This document shows positions 47,757 to 57,093 of a stretch of 64,000 nt of DNA, piece by piece. How positions within the stretch are numbered: position 1 is the first letter of the stretch; each line of letters opens with the position of its first letter. The stretch comes from JACKBK01 sp963707275 (GTDB lineage: Bacteria > Chloroflexota > Anaerolineae > JAAEKA01), in assembly GCA_963707275.1 (NCBI GenBank), contig CAVPPH010000008.1, positions 112,744 through 176,743 on the forward strand, in the 5' to 3' direction. The notes under the pieces are model-generated. The model made no database searches, was not told the DNA's origin, and worked only from the letters and a program-made list of their open reading frames with translations. The translations under genes and the position numbers were made by a program.

Positions 47757-47782
47757 AGTATAACACACAAGAAAGTGGACAA
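47757..47782 (-). promoter_or_regulatory. Candidate promoter of the surface-protein array
   Basis: On the minus strand an extended -10 (TGTTATACT) is preceded by TTGTCC only 14 bases upstream, so recognition would rely on the extended -10. The leader to array gene 1 would be about 190 bases. The remainder of the gap up to 48038 has no recognisable gene. Confidence 0.45.
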
Positions 47783-48038
47783 GATTAGCAACATCCCAGT
47801 GCAAATGTCAGTTTCTTCACGCACAAGATTCATGACCCGGTGACGGCGCTGAAAGTTTGCGCCTCGGGTTCGCAGACAGCAGCGGTTGGAAGAATCGAGA
47901 GATGCTATCGGTCACATTTCACCGTTTCCGTTCTGGTCTGATATGATAGACAACCGGCCGGGCGATTGTTCGGTCATTGATTTCGAGTTATCCTCTTTTC
48001 TAATTCAGGGAGCTACCGACGAGATTGAGAGCCGCACC

Positions 48039-48490
48039 ATGGTGCTTGCCATTGAAACAACCGGTCTATCGAAATCCTTCGGTTCTGTGCAGGCGGTCGA
48101 TTCGGTCAGCTTGCGCGTGCAACGCGGCGAGATCTACGGCTTTCTCGGCCTCAACGGCGCCGGCAAGACGACCACCATCCGCGCACTGCTGGGAACGATC
48201 CGTCCCGAAACCGGGACAGTGCGCCTGTTGGACCAGCCGGTGGGGCCGCACGGGCGCGGCCCGTGGCGCCAGGTCGGCCACATGGTGGAGTCGCCGGCCG
48301 TTTACCCCGAGCTGACAGTGCGCGAGAACCTGGAAGTCGCCCGCCGCTGGCAGGGAGTGAGCGACCGCGGCGCGATCGAGCGGGTCATCGAGCAGCTTGG
48401 CCTGCGCCAGTACGCCGACCGGCGCTCCGGCATCCTCTCCACCGGCAACCGCCACCGGCTGGGGCTGGCGCGGGCCAAGCTGCATGGACC
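48039..48490 (+). pseudogene. ABC transporter ATPase, truncated after the signature region
   Basis: From ATG 48039 the product reads MVLAIETTGLSKSFGSVQAV, Walker A GLNGAGKTT, the Q-loop region GHMVESPAVYPELTVRENLE and a signature-like LSTGNRHRLGLARAKLHGPD. Exactly where Walker B should follow, the sequence changes to a GNAT tail in another frame, so Walker B, H-loop and everything after are missing. The remaining frame runs to 48713 as nonsense. This half-gene cannot form a working ATPase. The break is a recombination junction at about 48490. Confidence 0.85.
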
Positions 48491-48795
48491 TGACCTGCGA
48501 GGACGAACTGCTCGGCTACGTGTATTTCCAGGCAGGTCCGACTGTCTCAGAGGCCACCATCGATTTCGTTGCAGTCGCCGTGACTGCCAGACGGCGCGGC
48601 ATCGGGGCCCAGCTCGTCGCGGCCGCGGTTCACAGCGCGTTCGAGTGGCCCGGCATCGGCGTCGTCAGGCTCAGCGTCAACGCGGCCAATCTGCCTGCGC
48701 TGCGGCTCTATGAACGACTGAGGTTCACCCCGGAACGACGCATGATGGGATTCGAGCGAAACGCAGCAGCCAACCCAACCAACGCTGGTCCATGA
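48484..48795 (+). pseudogene. GNAT acetyltransferase tail, duplicate of the 51451-51753 region
   Basis: The frame MDLTCEDELLGYVYFQAGPT, ARRRGIGAQLVAAAVHSAFE, LSVNAANLPALRLYERLRF matches the C-terminal GNAT domain of the gene at 50829-51753. It includes the acetyl-CoA loop but lacks the N-terminal half. Fused by recombination to the ABC half-gene; an ATG at 48484 could in principle start a 103-residue peptide. Confidence 0.8.
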
Positions 48796-48849
48796 ATCAT
48801 TGCTGGTTGCTGCTGGCTGGCTGCAATTTCCCGAACCTGAAACGTTGCG

Positions 48850-48975
48850 TTAGTAGAATTCGACGGTGATTGTCGATCTAGTCGTAGGTGCCGCCGAAGA
48901 CGAGGTCCTTGACGCCGTCGCTGGTCAGGAACTCGTGCGGGAAACCCAGGTCGATGGCGCTGATCGCCTCCAGCC
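48850..48975 (-). pseudogene. Aldo/keto reductase C-terminal fragment, copy 1
   Basis: On the minus strand it encodes AIDLGFPHEFLTSDGVKDLV and FGG then a stop, matching the last 40 codons of the aldo/keto reductase at 53239. It follows the GNAT tail convergently, exactly as in the second copy at 51808-51924. From about 48976 to 49119 nothing is recognised. Confidence 0.82.
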
Positions 48976-49119
48976 TGTTTGAAAAAAGCGCAGCGTCCCG
49001 CATGACGTAATAATTCCACTGGAATCGTTTAACATTGGAGTGCTGGCGTTTCGCGATCCAGACAATATCCAGGTGGAGTTGACCGCGCCATTGGCGTAAG
49101 TCAAGAAGAGAGGATTACC

Positions 49120-49560
49120 GTGGTCCGAATCCATGTTAATGTGACAATCAACCGTCCCGTTGCGGAGGTCTTCCGCTTCATGCAGGACAATCAAAACGCC
49201 CTTCAGTGGCAGTCCGGACTTCTCGAAGCCCGGGTGACCAACGATGTGATCGGGGTTGGCAGGGCCTGGGTGGACGTTGTGCAGTTCCTGGGCCGGCGCA
49301 TCGAGGTCGCCTCTGAGTTGATCGAGTACGACCCGGAGCGTGCGCTCGGCTTCAAGAGCACGTCGGGGCCGATCCCGCTGGAAGGCCGCTATGCGTTTGA
49401 GCCAGATAGCGCGGGCGCCAAGGTCATCTTCACCATGCAGGGCGAGCCCGGCGGCTTCTTCAAGCTGGCTGAGCCTCTGGTAGCGCGTTCCACGCAGCGG
49501 CAGTGGGAGACCAACCTGGCCAACCTCAAGGACCTGCTGGAGCAGCAGGGCAGCATATAG
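49120..49560 (+). CDS. SRPBCC-family protein (polyketide cyclase/START-like)
   Basis: GTG 49120 follows agaagagagg. The 146-residue product has the SRPBCC start MVRIHVNVTINRPVAEVFRF, then DNQNALQWQSGLLEARV, IGVGRAWVDVVQFLGRRIE and the long C-terminal helix RSTQRQWETNLANLKDLLEQ. These small helix-grip proteins bind hydrophobic ligands. No active-site residues allow a more exact assignment. It forms a plus-strand run with the next two genes (24- and 17-base gaps). Confidence 0.82.
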   Translation: MVRIHVNVTINRPVAEVFRFMQDNQNALQWQSGLLEARVTNDVIGVGRAWVDVVQFLGRRIEVASELIEYDPERALGFKSTSGPIPLEGRYAFEPDSAGAKVIFTMQGEPGGFFKLAEPLVARSTQRQWETNLANLKDLLEQQGSI

Positions 49561-49584
49561 CTCATCGGTATTGAGACAGTCCTG

Positions 49585-49959
49585 ATGAAACGCAGTCGCT
49601 TTCTTGCCATCGCCAGTGTCCTGGGCCTGTTGTTTGGCCTGGCATTCCTGCTCGCTCCGTCCCAGTTGATGTCATTCTACGGCATGACACTCGATCCGGC
49701 CGGCCAGTGGATTGCGCGCTTTCTCGGCGCTCAATTGGTGGGAATCGCCGTGATCACCTGGCTGGTACGCAACGCACCGGCGGGCGGCGCCCTGAGCGCC
49801 GTGATGATCGGCAATCTTGTCGCCACGATCATCGCACTCGCGTTAGCCGTTCTGGAAGGAGTTTCCGGCATCGGCAACGTCATGGTCTGGTCGACAGCGA
49901 TTGTCTATGCCTTCCTGGCAGCTGGCTTCGGCTACTTTCAGTTCGTCAAATCAGAGTGA
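49585..49959 (+). CDS. Small four-helix membrane protein of unknown function
   Basis: The 124-residue product has four hydrophobic segments (FLAIASVLGLLFGLAFLLAP; WIARFLGAQLVGIAVITWLV; LSAVMIGNLVATIIALALAV; IGNVMVWSTAIVYAFLAAGF) and little else. Such proteins are often annotated as DUF4345- or DoxX-like membrane proteins. It lies in a run between an SRPBCC protein and an SDR. Function unknown. Confidence 0.75.
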   Translation: MKRSRFLAIASVLGLLFGLAFLLAPSQLMSFYGMTLDPAGQWIARFLGAQLVGIAVITWLVRNAPAGGALSAVMIGNLVATIIALALAVLEGVSGIGNVMVWSTAIVYAFLAAGFGYFQFVKSE

Positions 49960-49976
49960 TAAGGGATGAGTGACCT

Positions 49977-50806
49977 ATGGACGTTAATCCAGTCGTCCTG
50001 ATTACAGGAGGCGGTCGGGGCTTGGGGCGGTCTTTTGCCCTTGCTTTGGCCCGGTCCGGCGCGCAGGTGGCAGTAACAGCGCGCTCAGAATCAGAGTTGA
50101 ACCAAACGGTGGCGTTGATCCAGCAGGCCGGCGGTCGTGCGCTGGCGCTGCCGGCCGATGTCACCGACCGCCAGGCTATCGAGCGAGTGGTCGCCGCCGC
50201 CGAGAGCCAGTTGGGACCGATAGACGTGCTGATCAACTGCGCCGGCAGTTTCCGAGCTCTTGGCTACGCTGCGCAAGTTGATCCCGACGACTGGTGGCGT
50301 GAGGTCGAGATCAATCTGCCGCGGCCCATTTCTGTGCGCTCACGCCGTGCTGCCGGGCATGATGGACCGTGGGTGCGGGCGCATCATCAACCTTGTCAGC
50401 TCTGCAGGTTTGCAAGCCATCGAGACGGTCTCAGCCTACGGTGTCAGCAAGGCGGCGTTGATCCGCTTCAGCGAGGCGCTGGCGGCGGAGAACTCAGGCC
50501 AATGGAATAACAGTTCTGGCGGTTCATCCGGGGACGGTCCGTACTCCGATGAGCGACTATGCTGCCACGTCTTCTGATGTCCGCGAACGCGCGCCGCTTG
50601 TTCAGCAGTGGTTTCAGCAGCTCTATCGGGAGGGACAAGACACACCCATCGAGCAAGCCGTCGAATTCGTGGTCGCACTTGCGCTGGGCCGAGCCGATGC
50701 GCTGTCGGGCTGCTACCTGAGCGAGGACGACGACCTGGAAGCATTGATCGCGCAGGCGGAAGCGATCCAAAGTGAGGAGCGTCTCAGGCTACGCCTGCGT
50801 ACGTAA
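49977..50806 (+). CDS. Short-chain dehydrogenase/reductase (SDR), two frameshifts
   Basis: The start MDVNPVVLITGGGRGLGRSF holds the TGxxxGxG cofactor motif; the ADVTD and NCAG motifs, the catalytic Ser (RIINLVSSAG), Tyr and Lys (YGVSK) and HPGTVRTPM are all present, but in three frames. One extra base near 50325 and another near 50512 restore one protein of about 276 residues. It belongs to the classical SDRs, often 3-oxoacyl-ACP reductase-like. The last 26 codons (DLEALIAQAEAIQSEERLRL and on) are duplicated at 53123-53199. Confidence 0.85.
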
Positions 50807-50828
50807 TGGAATAAACAGTTCTCTCAAC

Positions 50829-51753
50829 ATGGACTCCGCAACTTGTGACCGCGAGGCTGTTGTCATCCGCTGCGATTCGGAGTCCTTCGCCGCGATGGTC
50901 GAATTCATCGCCGGCATGAACTGCAACGGCGAAAATCACATCGGCTACTTCGACACCTCCAGCGACGACATCGCGCGCTCGTTAGTTTCGCTGTCGCTGC
51001 CGGTGGAGGAAGGCTTCCGGCTGGCGATCCACGAGGGGCAGATCGTCGGCGTCCTGGGGATCGAAGCCGACCCCGATCTCGGCCGCGCCTGGATCTACGG
51101 CCCGCTGGTGCGGCATCCGCAGTGGATGGCCGTCGCCGACCAGCTCTACGCGGCCGCGCTGCCGGCCATTCCGCCTGGCATCGATCAGCAGCAGGTCTTT
51201 TGCGACGGCAGGAATCGCAACTGCCGGGCTTTTGCGGCGAAGCACGGGTTCGATCTGTTCAGCGAATCGGCGATCATGGCTTTAAGTCGCGCGGATCTTG
51301 GCCGTGTGCTCGCGCGCGACGGCTTCACCCATCGACGAACGCTTCTACGACCAGTTTCTGGACTTGCACCCCCGGCTCATGCCGAACACATATTTCACCG
51401 CACAGCAGATTCTGGATCGGCTGAACGCGAACTCGCATTTGCTGGTCGCGACCCGCGAGGGCGAACTGCTCGGTTACGTGTATTTCCAGGCAGGTCCGAC
51501 TGTCTCAGAGGCCACCATCGATTTCGTTGCAGTCACCGTAACCGCCAGACGGCGCGGTATCGCGGCCCAGCTTGTCGCTGCCGCGGTTCACAGCGCTTTC
51601 GAGTGGCCCGGCATCGGCGTCGTCAGGCTCAGCGTCAACGCGGCCAATCTGCCTGCGCTGCGGCTCTATTACCGGCTGGGTTTCACCCGGGAACGAAGCA
51701 TGATGGGATTCGAGCGAAACGCAGCAGCCAACCCAACCAACGCTGGTCCATGA
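50829..51753 (+). CDS. Tandem-domain GNAT acetyltransferase, frameshifted
   Basis: ATG 50829 starts a protein of about 308 residues. The N-terminal GNAT-like half (RLAIHEGQIVGVLGIEADPD; NCRAFAAKHGFDLFSE) lacks a clear acetyl-CoA loop. The C-terminal half has it (VTARRRGIAAQLVAAAVHSA) and the usual LSVNAANLPALRLYYRLGF. One extra base at about 51330 (GFT, then IDERFYDQFLDLHP) separates the two frames. Substrate unknown. The C-terminal 300 bases plus the following intergenic segment recur at 48493-48966 without net gaps. Confidence 0.82.
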
Positions 51754-51807
51754 ACCATTGCTGGTTGCTGCTGGCTGGCTGCAATTTCCCGAACCTGTAA
51801 CGTTGCG

Positions 51808-51924
51808 CTAGAAGATTTGACGGTGGTTGTCGATCTGGTCGTAAGTCCCGACGAAGACGAGGTCTTTGACCCCGTCGCTGGTCAGGAACTCGTGGGTGAA
51901 ACCCAGGTCGATGGCGCTGATCGT
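51808..51924 (-). pseudogene. Aldo/keto reductase C-terminal fragment, copy 2
   Basis: It encodes AIDLGFTHEFLTSDGVKDLV and a few more residues, then a stop, as in the end of the gene at 53239. The similarity ends abruptly at 51924, where the AT-rich inverted repeat in front of the ATPase gene begins, marking an insertion or recombination junction. Confidence 0.82.
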
Positions 51925-51932
51925 CAACCAAA

Positions 51933-51973
51933 TACCATGAAATTCTAATTGACGATGTTAGAATTTCATGGTA
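51933..51973. promoter_or_regulatory. Perfect 16-bp inverted repeat in front of the ATPase gene
   Basis: taccatgaaattctaa, a 9-base spacer and the exact complement ttagaatttcatggta lie in an AT-rich patch ending 10 bases before the ATPase ATG. The position suits an operator for autoregulation. It could instead be the terminal repeat of the mobile segment, since similarity to the flanking gene tail stops just before it. Confidence 0.7.
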
Positions 51974-51983
51974 ATATCGTGAT

Positions 51984-53148
51984 ATGATCATCCCAAGACG
52001 CAAAATCATTGACCAGATCGAGGTCGCACTGGCGCGCAGTCGAGCTGTCGCTCTGCTGGGCCCGCGTCAGTGCGGCAAGACAACCCTGGCCCGCCAGTTT
52101 GTGCCCGCAAACTCTGCTAACTACTTCGATTTGGAGGATCCTGTCAGCCTGGCGCGCCTGGACCAGCCCATGACGGCGCTGCAAGACCTGCGCGGCCTGG
52201 TCGTCATCGACGAGGTCCAGCGCCGGCCCGACCTGTTTCCCGTGCTGCGCGTGCTCTGCGACCGCACGCCGTTGCCTGCTCGCTTTTTGATCCTGGGCAG
52301 CGCCACACCGGATCTGTTGCGGCAGTCGTCGGAGTCCTTGGCCGGCCGGCTGGAGATTGTCACGATGGGCGGCTTCAACCAGGCCGAGGTTGGCAGCGCG
52401 GCGCAGGCCACGCACTGGCTACGCGGCGGTTTTCCATTGTCGTTCCTGGCAACCTCCGACGAGGACAGCTTCGCATGGCGCAAGAACTTTGTCCTGACCT
52501 TCCTGGAGCGTGACCTGCCACAGGATGGCATCACCATTCCTGCCCAAACGCTGCTGCGGTTTTGGACAATGCTGGCACATTACCATGGGCAGGTGTGGAA
52601 CGGCGCGGAGTTGGCGCGCTCGTTGGGCGTTTCTCAACCGACGGTTCGCCGCTATCTGGACACGCTGACAGGTGTGTTTATGATCCGCCAGCTCCAGCCC
52701 TGGTATGCCAATCTGGGCAAGCGACAGGTCAAGTCCCCCAAAATCTACTTTTCGCGACAGCGGCATCCTGCATCAGTTACTAGGCATTCGCACACAGGAT
52801 GATCTGCTGCTGCATCCCAAGTCAGGCGCTTCCTGGGAGGGCTACGTGGTGGAGGAAGTCATCAGCGCAGTCGCTCCCGACGAAGTGTATTTCTGGTCCA
52901 CCCACAACGGCGCCGAGCTTGACCTGTTGCTGTTTAAGGAAGGCCGGCGCGTGGGCGTCGAGTGCAAGCGTGTGGATGCCCCCCGGCTGACGCCATCCAT
53001 GCGCAGCGCTCTGTCTGATCTCGACCTCGATCACCTGGTGGTCGTCTACCCCGGCACCCGCGCCTACCCTCTGGCCGAGCACGTTACCGTGCTGCCCTTT
53101 GCCCAGGTGGCGCAAGAGAACCACGACCTGGAAGCATTGATCGCTTAG
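51984..53148 (+). CDS. AAA ATPase with DUF4143 C-terminal domain, frameshifted
   Basis: The product begins MIIPRRKIIDQIEVALARSR; Walker A is LLGPRQCGKTT, Walker B LVVIDEVQRRPDLFPV, sensor region FLILGSATPDLLRQSSESLA and arginine-containing SLAGRLEIVTMGGF. A winged-helix segment (LARSLGVSQPTVRRYLDTLT) and the DUF4143 nuclease-like domain follow (YFRDSGILHQLLGI; WEGYVVEEVI; DLLLFKEGRRVGVECKR, a PD-(D/E)xK-like E-x-K). One extra T in a TTTT run near 52755 breaks the frame. Such proteins are widespread, mobile and of unclear function. The last codons (HDLEALIA) come from a duplicated SDR tail. Confidence 0.87.
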
Positions 53149-53199
53149 GCGGAAGCGATACGGAGTGAGGAGCGTCTCAGGTTCCGCCTTAGAACGTAA
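53123..53199 (+). repeat. Duplicate of the SDR gene tail
   Basis: acgacctggaagcattgatc and the following bases to gtaa match 50729-50806 over about 77 bases with a few changes. The copy supplies the stop codon of the ATPase gene and marks the right junction of the inserted segment. Confidence 0.85.
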
Positions 53200-53238
53200 C
53201 TATGGCTGGCCGCAATCTTCCGGGCTTGTGACGCACCG

Positions 53239-54278
53239 TTAATAGATTCCGCGGTGGTTGTCGATCTGGTCGAAAGTCCCGCCGAAGACGAGATCTTTTA
53301 CCCCGTCGCTGGTCAGGAACTCGTGCGGGAAACCCAGGTCGATGGCGCTGACCGCCTCCAGCCGCGCCAGGTGCTCGGCGCTCAGCGTCACGTTCAGCGC
53401 CCCCAGGTTGTCCTCCAGTTGGTGCGGCTTGGTGGCTCCGAGAATCGGGATGATCGGCGCGGCGTGCGGCTTCTGCTGGCTCAATACCCACGCGATAGCG
53501 ATCTGCGACGCCGTGCAGCCGATCTCGTCGGCTACGGCGCGCACCTCGGCGGCGATGGCCAGGTCGCGCTCGGCGGCGCCCCAGCGCGCCACGCGGCCGC
53601 TGGCCTGCGGATCGGCGTTGTACTTGCCGGTCAGCACGCCCGCGCCCAGCACGCTCCACGGCGTCACGGCGATGTCCAGCGCGCGCGCCATGGGCAACAA
53701 ATCGCGCTCGGCGCTGCGGTCGGCCAGGCTGTAGCGGATCTGCAAACCGACGAAGCGCGACCAGCCGCGCAGCTCGGCGATCGTGTTGGCCTGCGACACC
53801 ACCCAGGCCGGCGTGTCGCTGATGCCGACGTAGAGCACCTTGCCCTGCCGCACCAGATCGTCCAGCCCGCGCATCACCTCCTCCACCGGCGTGGTGAAGT
53901 CCCAGGCGTGCAGCCACAGGATGTCGATGTAGTCGGTGTTGAGCCGTTTCAGGCTGGCGTGCAGCGACTGCATCATGTTCTTGCGCTGGTTGCCGCCGAA
54001 GTTGGGGTCGCCGTCGCGCATCTTGAGCGTGTACTTGGTGGCTACCACGAAGTGCTCGCGGTCGGCCGCGACGAATTCGCCGACGTATTTCTCGCCGTGC
54101 CTTCGGTGTAGCGGTTGGCGGTGTCGATGAAGTTGCCGCCGGCGTCGGCGTAAAGATCGAACAGCGCTTTGCTGGTCTCCTTATCCGCGCCCCAGCCCCA
54201 CTCCGGCCCGAAGGTCATGGTGCCGAGAGCCAGCTCTGAGACCCGCAGTCCGCTGTGGCCGAATAGTTTGTATCGCAT
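53239..54278 (-). CDS. Aldo/keto reductase, frameshifted
   Basis: MRYKLFGHSGLRVSELALGT starts at 54278. The catalytic tetrad is visible: Asp and Tyr in FIDTANRYTEG, Lys in VVATKYTLKM, His in DILWLHAWDF. The NADPH-binding part (PIIPILGATKPHQLEDNLGA) and the C-terminus GTFDQIDNHRGIY are complete. One missing base near 54085 separates the N-terminal 65 residues from the rest. Related to the general stress/ voltage-channel beta-like AKR group that reduces aldehydes with NADPH; substrate unknown. Two partial copies of its 3' end lie at 48850 and 51808. Confidence 0.88.
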
Positions 54279-54328
54279 CAAGGTTCTCCTGTGTGTTCAC
54301 AGTTCTAAAGGGATGGGTGAGTGACCGT

Positions 54329-54856
54329 TTAGAGTCTACCCGCAGCTTGCAGTGCTGTTTTGATGGTTTCCAAGGGAAGAAGCAAGGTAAGGGGACTATC
54401 CAGAAGCTGCAACGCGCCGTAACTGGCATACCAGCTTGCAACGGCCTCGTTCTTGGCATCGATTAGCAATGCCACGCCGCCAACCTCCTGAGAAGCCCGC
54501 AGGCAGCGTCTGCCCGCGGCTAACAGGAGTTGACCACCCAACCCTTTTCTCTGCATGCTGCGATCCACAGCCAGCCGGCCAAGGCGAAAGACTGGCACAT
54601 CATGTCGCGCCAATCCGCGTTTGATGACCTCTGGTGTTCGGGAAAACCCAACCGAAGCAGGACTCAGTGAATAGAATCCCAAGATTCGCAGCGCATCGTC
54701 ATCTGGAACTGCGAGGAAAGTCTTGGCGCCGCCGGTATCATGGGCTTGGCGGGCATAACGGCGCAGAAACTTGTTCAGCGCAGCGTCCCCGCAATCAAAA
54801 GCATCCCGATTGTGTCGCTTGGCAATCGGCTCCTCATGCCAGGGCACAACGGTCAT
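54329..54856 (-). CDS. GNAT toxin of a TacAT-like toxin-antitoxin pair
   Basis: The 175-residue protein has the compact GNAT-toxin layout: FDCGDAALNKFLRRYARQ near the N-terminus, GFYSLSPASVGF, the acetyl-CoA loop VDRSMQRKGLGGQLLLAAGR and the conserved Tyr in ASWYASYGAL. Toxins of this class acetylate the amino acid on charged tRNAs and stop translation. Its start overlaps the antitoxin stop by four bases (ATGA), the usual antitoxin-first order. Confidence 0.9.
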   Translation of the reverse strand: MTVVPWHEEPIAKRHNRDAFDCGDAALNKFLRRYARQAHDTGGAKTFLAVPDDDALRILGFYSLSPASVGFSRTPEVIKRGLARHDVPVFRLGRLAVDRSMQRKGLGGQLLLAAGRRCLRASQEVGGVALLIDAKNEAVASWYASYGALQLLDSPLTLLLPLETIKTALQAAGRL

Positions 54857-55131
54857 GGCATGATCGGCAGCGCACGCGCCGCGGTTAACAGCTTCGCATT
54901 CGGAGGGGGTGGATCCTCCAGGACATCCAATACGCGCAAGCTATCTCGCTCAGAGAGAGCAATAAGCTCCGCTTCTGCAATCACTGCCTTGGCAGCTTGC
55001 AAGGCATTTTGCAGGACAAAAGATGTCAGGTCCATGTGGGTGTAGGAAACGGCGCGCACCAGCAGCGCCTTGTCTTCTGGACGAATGCGCAGAGACACCC
55101 GACTACTGTCTTCAACGGCAACTCGTGGCAT
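54853..55131 (-). CDS. DUF1778 ribbon-helix-helix antitoxin (TacA-like)
   Basis: The 92-residue protein begins MPRVAVEDSSRVSLRIRPED; SRVSLRI is the beta strand of the ribbon-helix-helix DNA-binding fold, and MDLTSFVLQNALQAAKAVI is the second helix. The C-terminal part (SERDSLRVLDVLEDPPPPN) should wrap the toxin. It is translated just before the toxin and probably represses the operon; an imperfect palindrome (gtactatttgaatacgtac) lies directly upstream, and aaggag precedes the start by 7 bases. Confidence 0.9.
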   Translation of the reverse strand: MPRVAVEDSSRVSLRIRPEDKALLVRAVSYTHMDLTSFVLQNALQAAKAVIAEAELIALSERDSLRVLDVLEDPPPPNAKLLTAARALPIMP

Positions 55132-55236
55132 AGAGAATCTCCTTATCGATGTACGTATTCAAATAGTACGCGGCCATCGGCAATTTGTCAAAACATGCCT
55201 GATTCAACTACGCCGAAAGCGCACCAAATCATGAGA

Positions 55237-55725
55237 TTACTGTCGCAGATAACCGATCAAATCCAGCTCGCCGGGCGAGTGGCCGGCGCTGGTCAGCAGT
55301 ATGGCCGCTTCGGAGCGGTGCTGCGTGCCATGGTTGATCATGTGCGCCATCAGATGCCAGAGGGTTTGCTGGAACGTTGTCCCTTTGGAGTTCTGGTAGT
55401 GTACCGTGCGCAACAGATCCTCGTCGGTCAGGTCGGCAACAAAATCCCGCAACGCGGCAGCCTCAACCTGCCAGCGCGCGGCCAGCTCGTCATAGGTCTG
55501 ATAGGCCTCGATGTCATCGACAACGATGGGCCACTGGCCTTCCCAGCGCAGCCGCCAGATGACCTCGGCCACCAGCGTGTGTGCCAATGTGCCTAGCAAG
55601 CTGCCCATCGGAACCGGAGCGGGTGCGAGGTATTGCTCGCTGCTAAGCTGCGCTGCCTGATCCATCACGCGCTGGTTGGCCCAGTCGTTGTAGGCAAACA
55701 GCAGACGGATGTCGGTTGTGTTCAT
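55237..55725 (-). CDS. DinB-family metal-dependent protein
   Basis: The start at 55725 gives MNTTDIRLLFAYNDWANQRV; the NDWAN motif, LAHTLVAEVIWRLRWEG and the last ligand segment LWHLMAHMINHGTQHRSEAA supply the three His of the four-helix DinB fold. DinB-like proteins bind a divalent metal and many act as thiol transferases, but no specific substrate can be given. Length (162 residues) is normal. Confidence 0.88.
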   Translation of the reverse strand: MNTTDIRLLFAYNDWANQRVMDQAAQLSSEQYLAPAPVPMGSLLGTLAHTLVAEVIWRLRWEGQWPIVVDDIEAYQTYDELAARWQVEAAALRDFVADLTDEDLLRTVHYQNSKGTTFQQTLWHLMAHMINHGTQHRSEAAILLTSAGHSPGELDLIGYLRQ

Positions 55726-55897
55726 GGTCGATCTCTCTTTCATGTTGATTGTCTGGCCACCGGCTGCCATTATAGCTGCGAATGGCAAACGCTGACAGGT
55801 TTGACAGATGTCTGCGGCAGCGTGGCGCGATCAACCCTTCTGATGCGTTTAACAACCTGCGAATAGTAACAAACGTGCATTGAGAAAGGGAACCAGC

Positions 55898-57089
55898 ATG
55901 TCTATACCTGTATCAGGATCGAAACGCATCGCCGCGGTGCTTGGGGCCATGAGCCCGTTTCTTAATTTCTTCCAAGACCCGGTCGTGACCTCGCGCATGG
56001 GGAACCCTGGCGTCAGCGATTTTGTGGCCGGCAATCCACAGGAGATGCCGCTGCCGGAGTTTACCGAGGCGTTGCAGCGTTGGAGCACACCGCACGACAA
56101 GGATTGGTTTGCCTACAAAATGAGCGAGCCAGGCCCGCGGCGCATCGTGGCTGAAACGCTGCGGCAGCGCTTCGACATGCCGTTCGACGCCGAGGACATC
56201 TTCATGACCAACGGCGCATTCGCCGCCATCGCGGTAGCTTTGGGCGCGATTACCGATCCGGGCGACGAGATCATCTACATCAGCCCGCCGTGGTTCTTCT
56301 ATGAGGCGATGATCGCATCCAGCATGGGAACGCCGGTGCGGGTGCGCTGCGACCCGGTCACCTTCGATCTCGACCTTGCCGCGATCGAGGCAGCGATCAC
56401 CCCGCGGACGCGCGCGATCATTGTCAATTCGCCTAACAATCCCACCGGCAGGATCTACCCGCCGGCCACGCTGACGGCGCTGTCAGACCTGCTGACGGCT
56501 GCCAACCAGCGCAACGGCCGGACAATCTACCTGCTGTCCGACGAGTCGTACAACCGGATCGTCTACGATGGCCGCGAGTTCACGACGCCGACCGCCTATT
56601 ACGATCAGTCGTTTCTGCTCTACACCTACGGCAAGACGCTGCTGACGCCCGGCCAGCGCATCGGTTACATCGCGCTGCCGCCGTCGATGCCGGAGCGCGA
56701 AGCGCATGCGCCCGGCAATCCTCGCGTCCCAGGTCGTCACGGCGTACGCTTTTCCCAACGCCTTGCTGCAGCATGCCCTGCCCGACCTGGAAAAGCTCTC
56801 CATCGACATCGAGCACCTGCAAGCCAAGCGGGACAGACTCGTGACCGCGTTGCGCGACATGGGCTACGACCTGCACAGCCCGGAAGGGACCTTCTATCTG
56901 CTGGTGCGTTCACCGCTGGCCGACGATGTGGCGTTTTGCCACTGGCTGGCGGAGCGTGACGTGCTGGTGCTGCCGGGCGCAACATTCGAGATGCCCGGCT
57001 ATTTTCGTATCTCGATCACTGCCAGCGATGCGATGATCGATCGCGCCCTGCCCGGTTTTGCCGCGGCGCTGTCACAGTTCAAGGAGTAA
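55898..57089 (+). CDS. Class I/II PLP-dependent aminotransferase, frameshifted
   Basis: MSIPVSGSKRIAAVLGAMSP begins at 55898. Family motifs are NGAFAAIAVALGAI, NSPNNPTGRIYPP (PLP Asn), LSDESYNRIVY (Asp/Tyr), the Schiff-base Lys in YTYGKTLLTPGQRIGY and the C-terminal Arg in FEMPGYFRISITAS. One extra base near 56690 separates PEREA from MRPAILASQVVTAYAF. The reconstructed 397-residue protein resembles aspartate-type aminotransferases; substrate is unclear. The small DinB-like gene follows 4 bases later on the same strand. Confidence 0.87.
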
Positions 57090-57093
57090 CACA

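Noticed and set aside
51451..51924. Integron cassette array explaining the repeated gene tails
   Set aside because: No attC-like recombination sites or integrase; the repeats include coding sequence of both flanking genes, which fits segmental duplication better.
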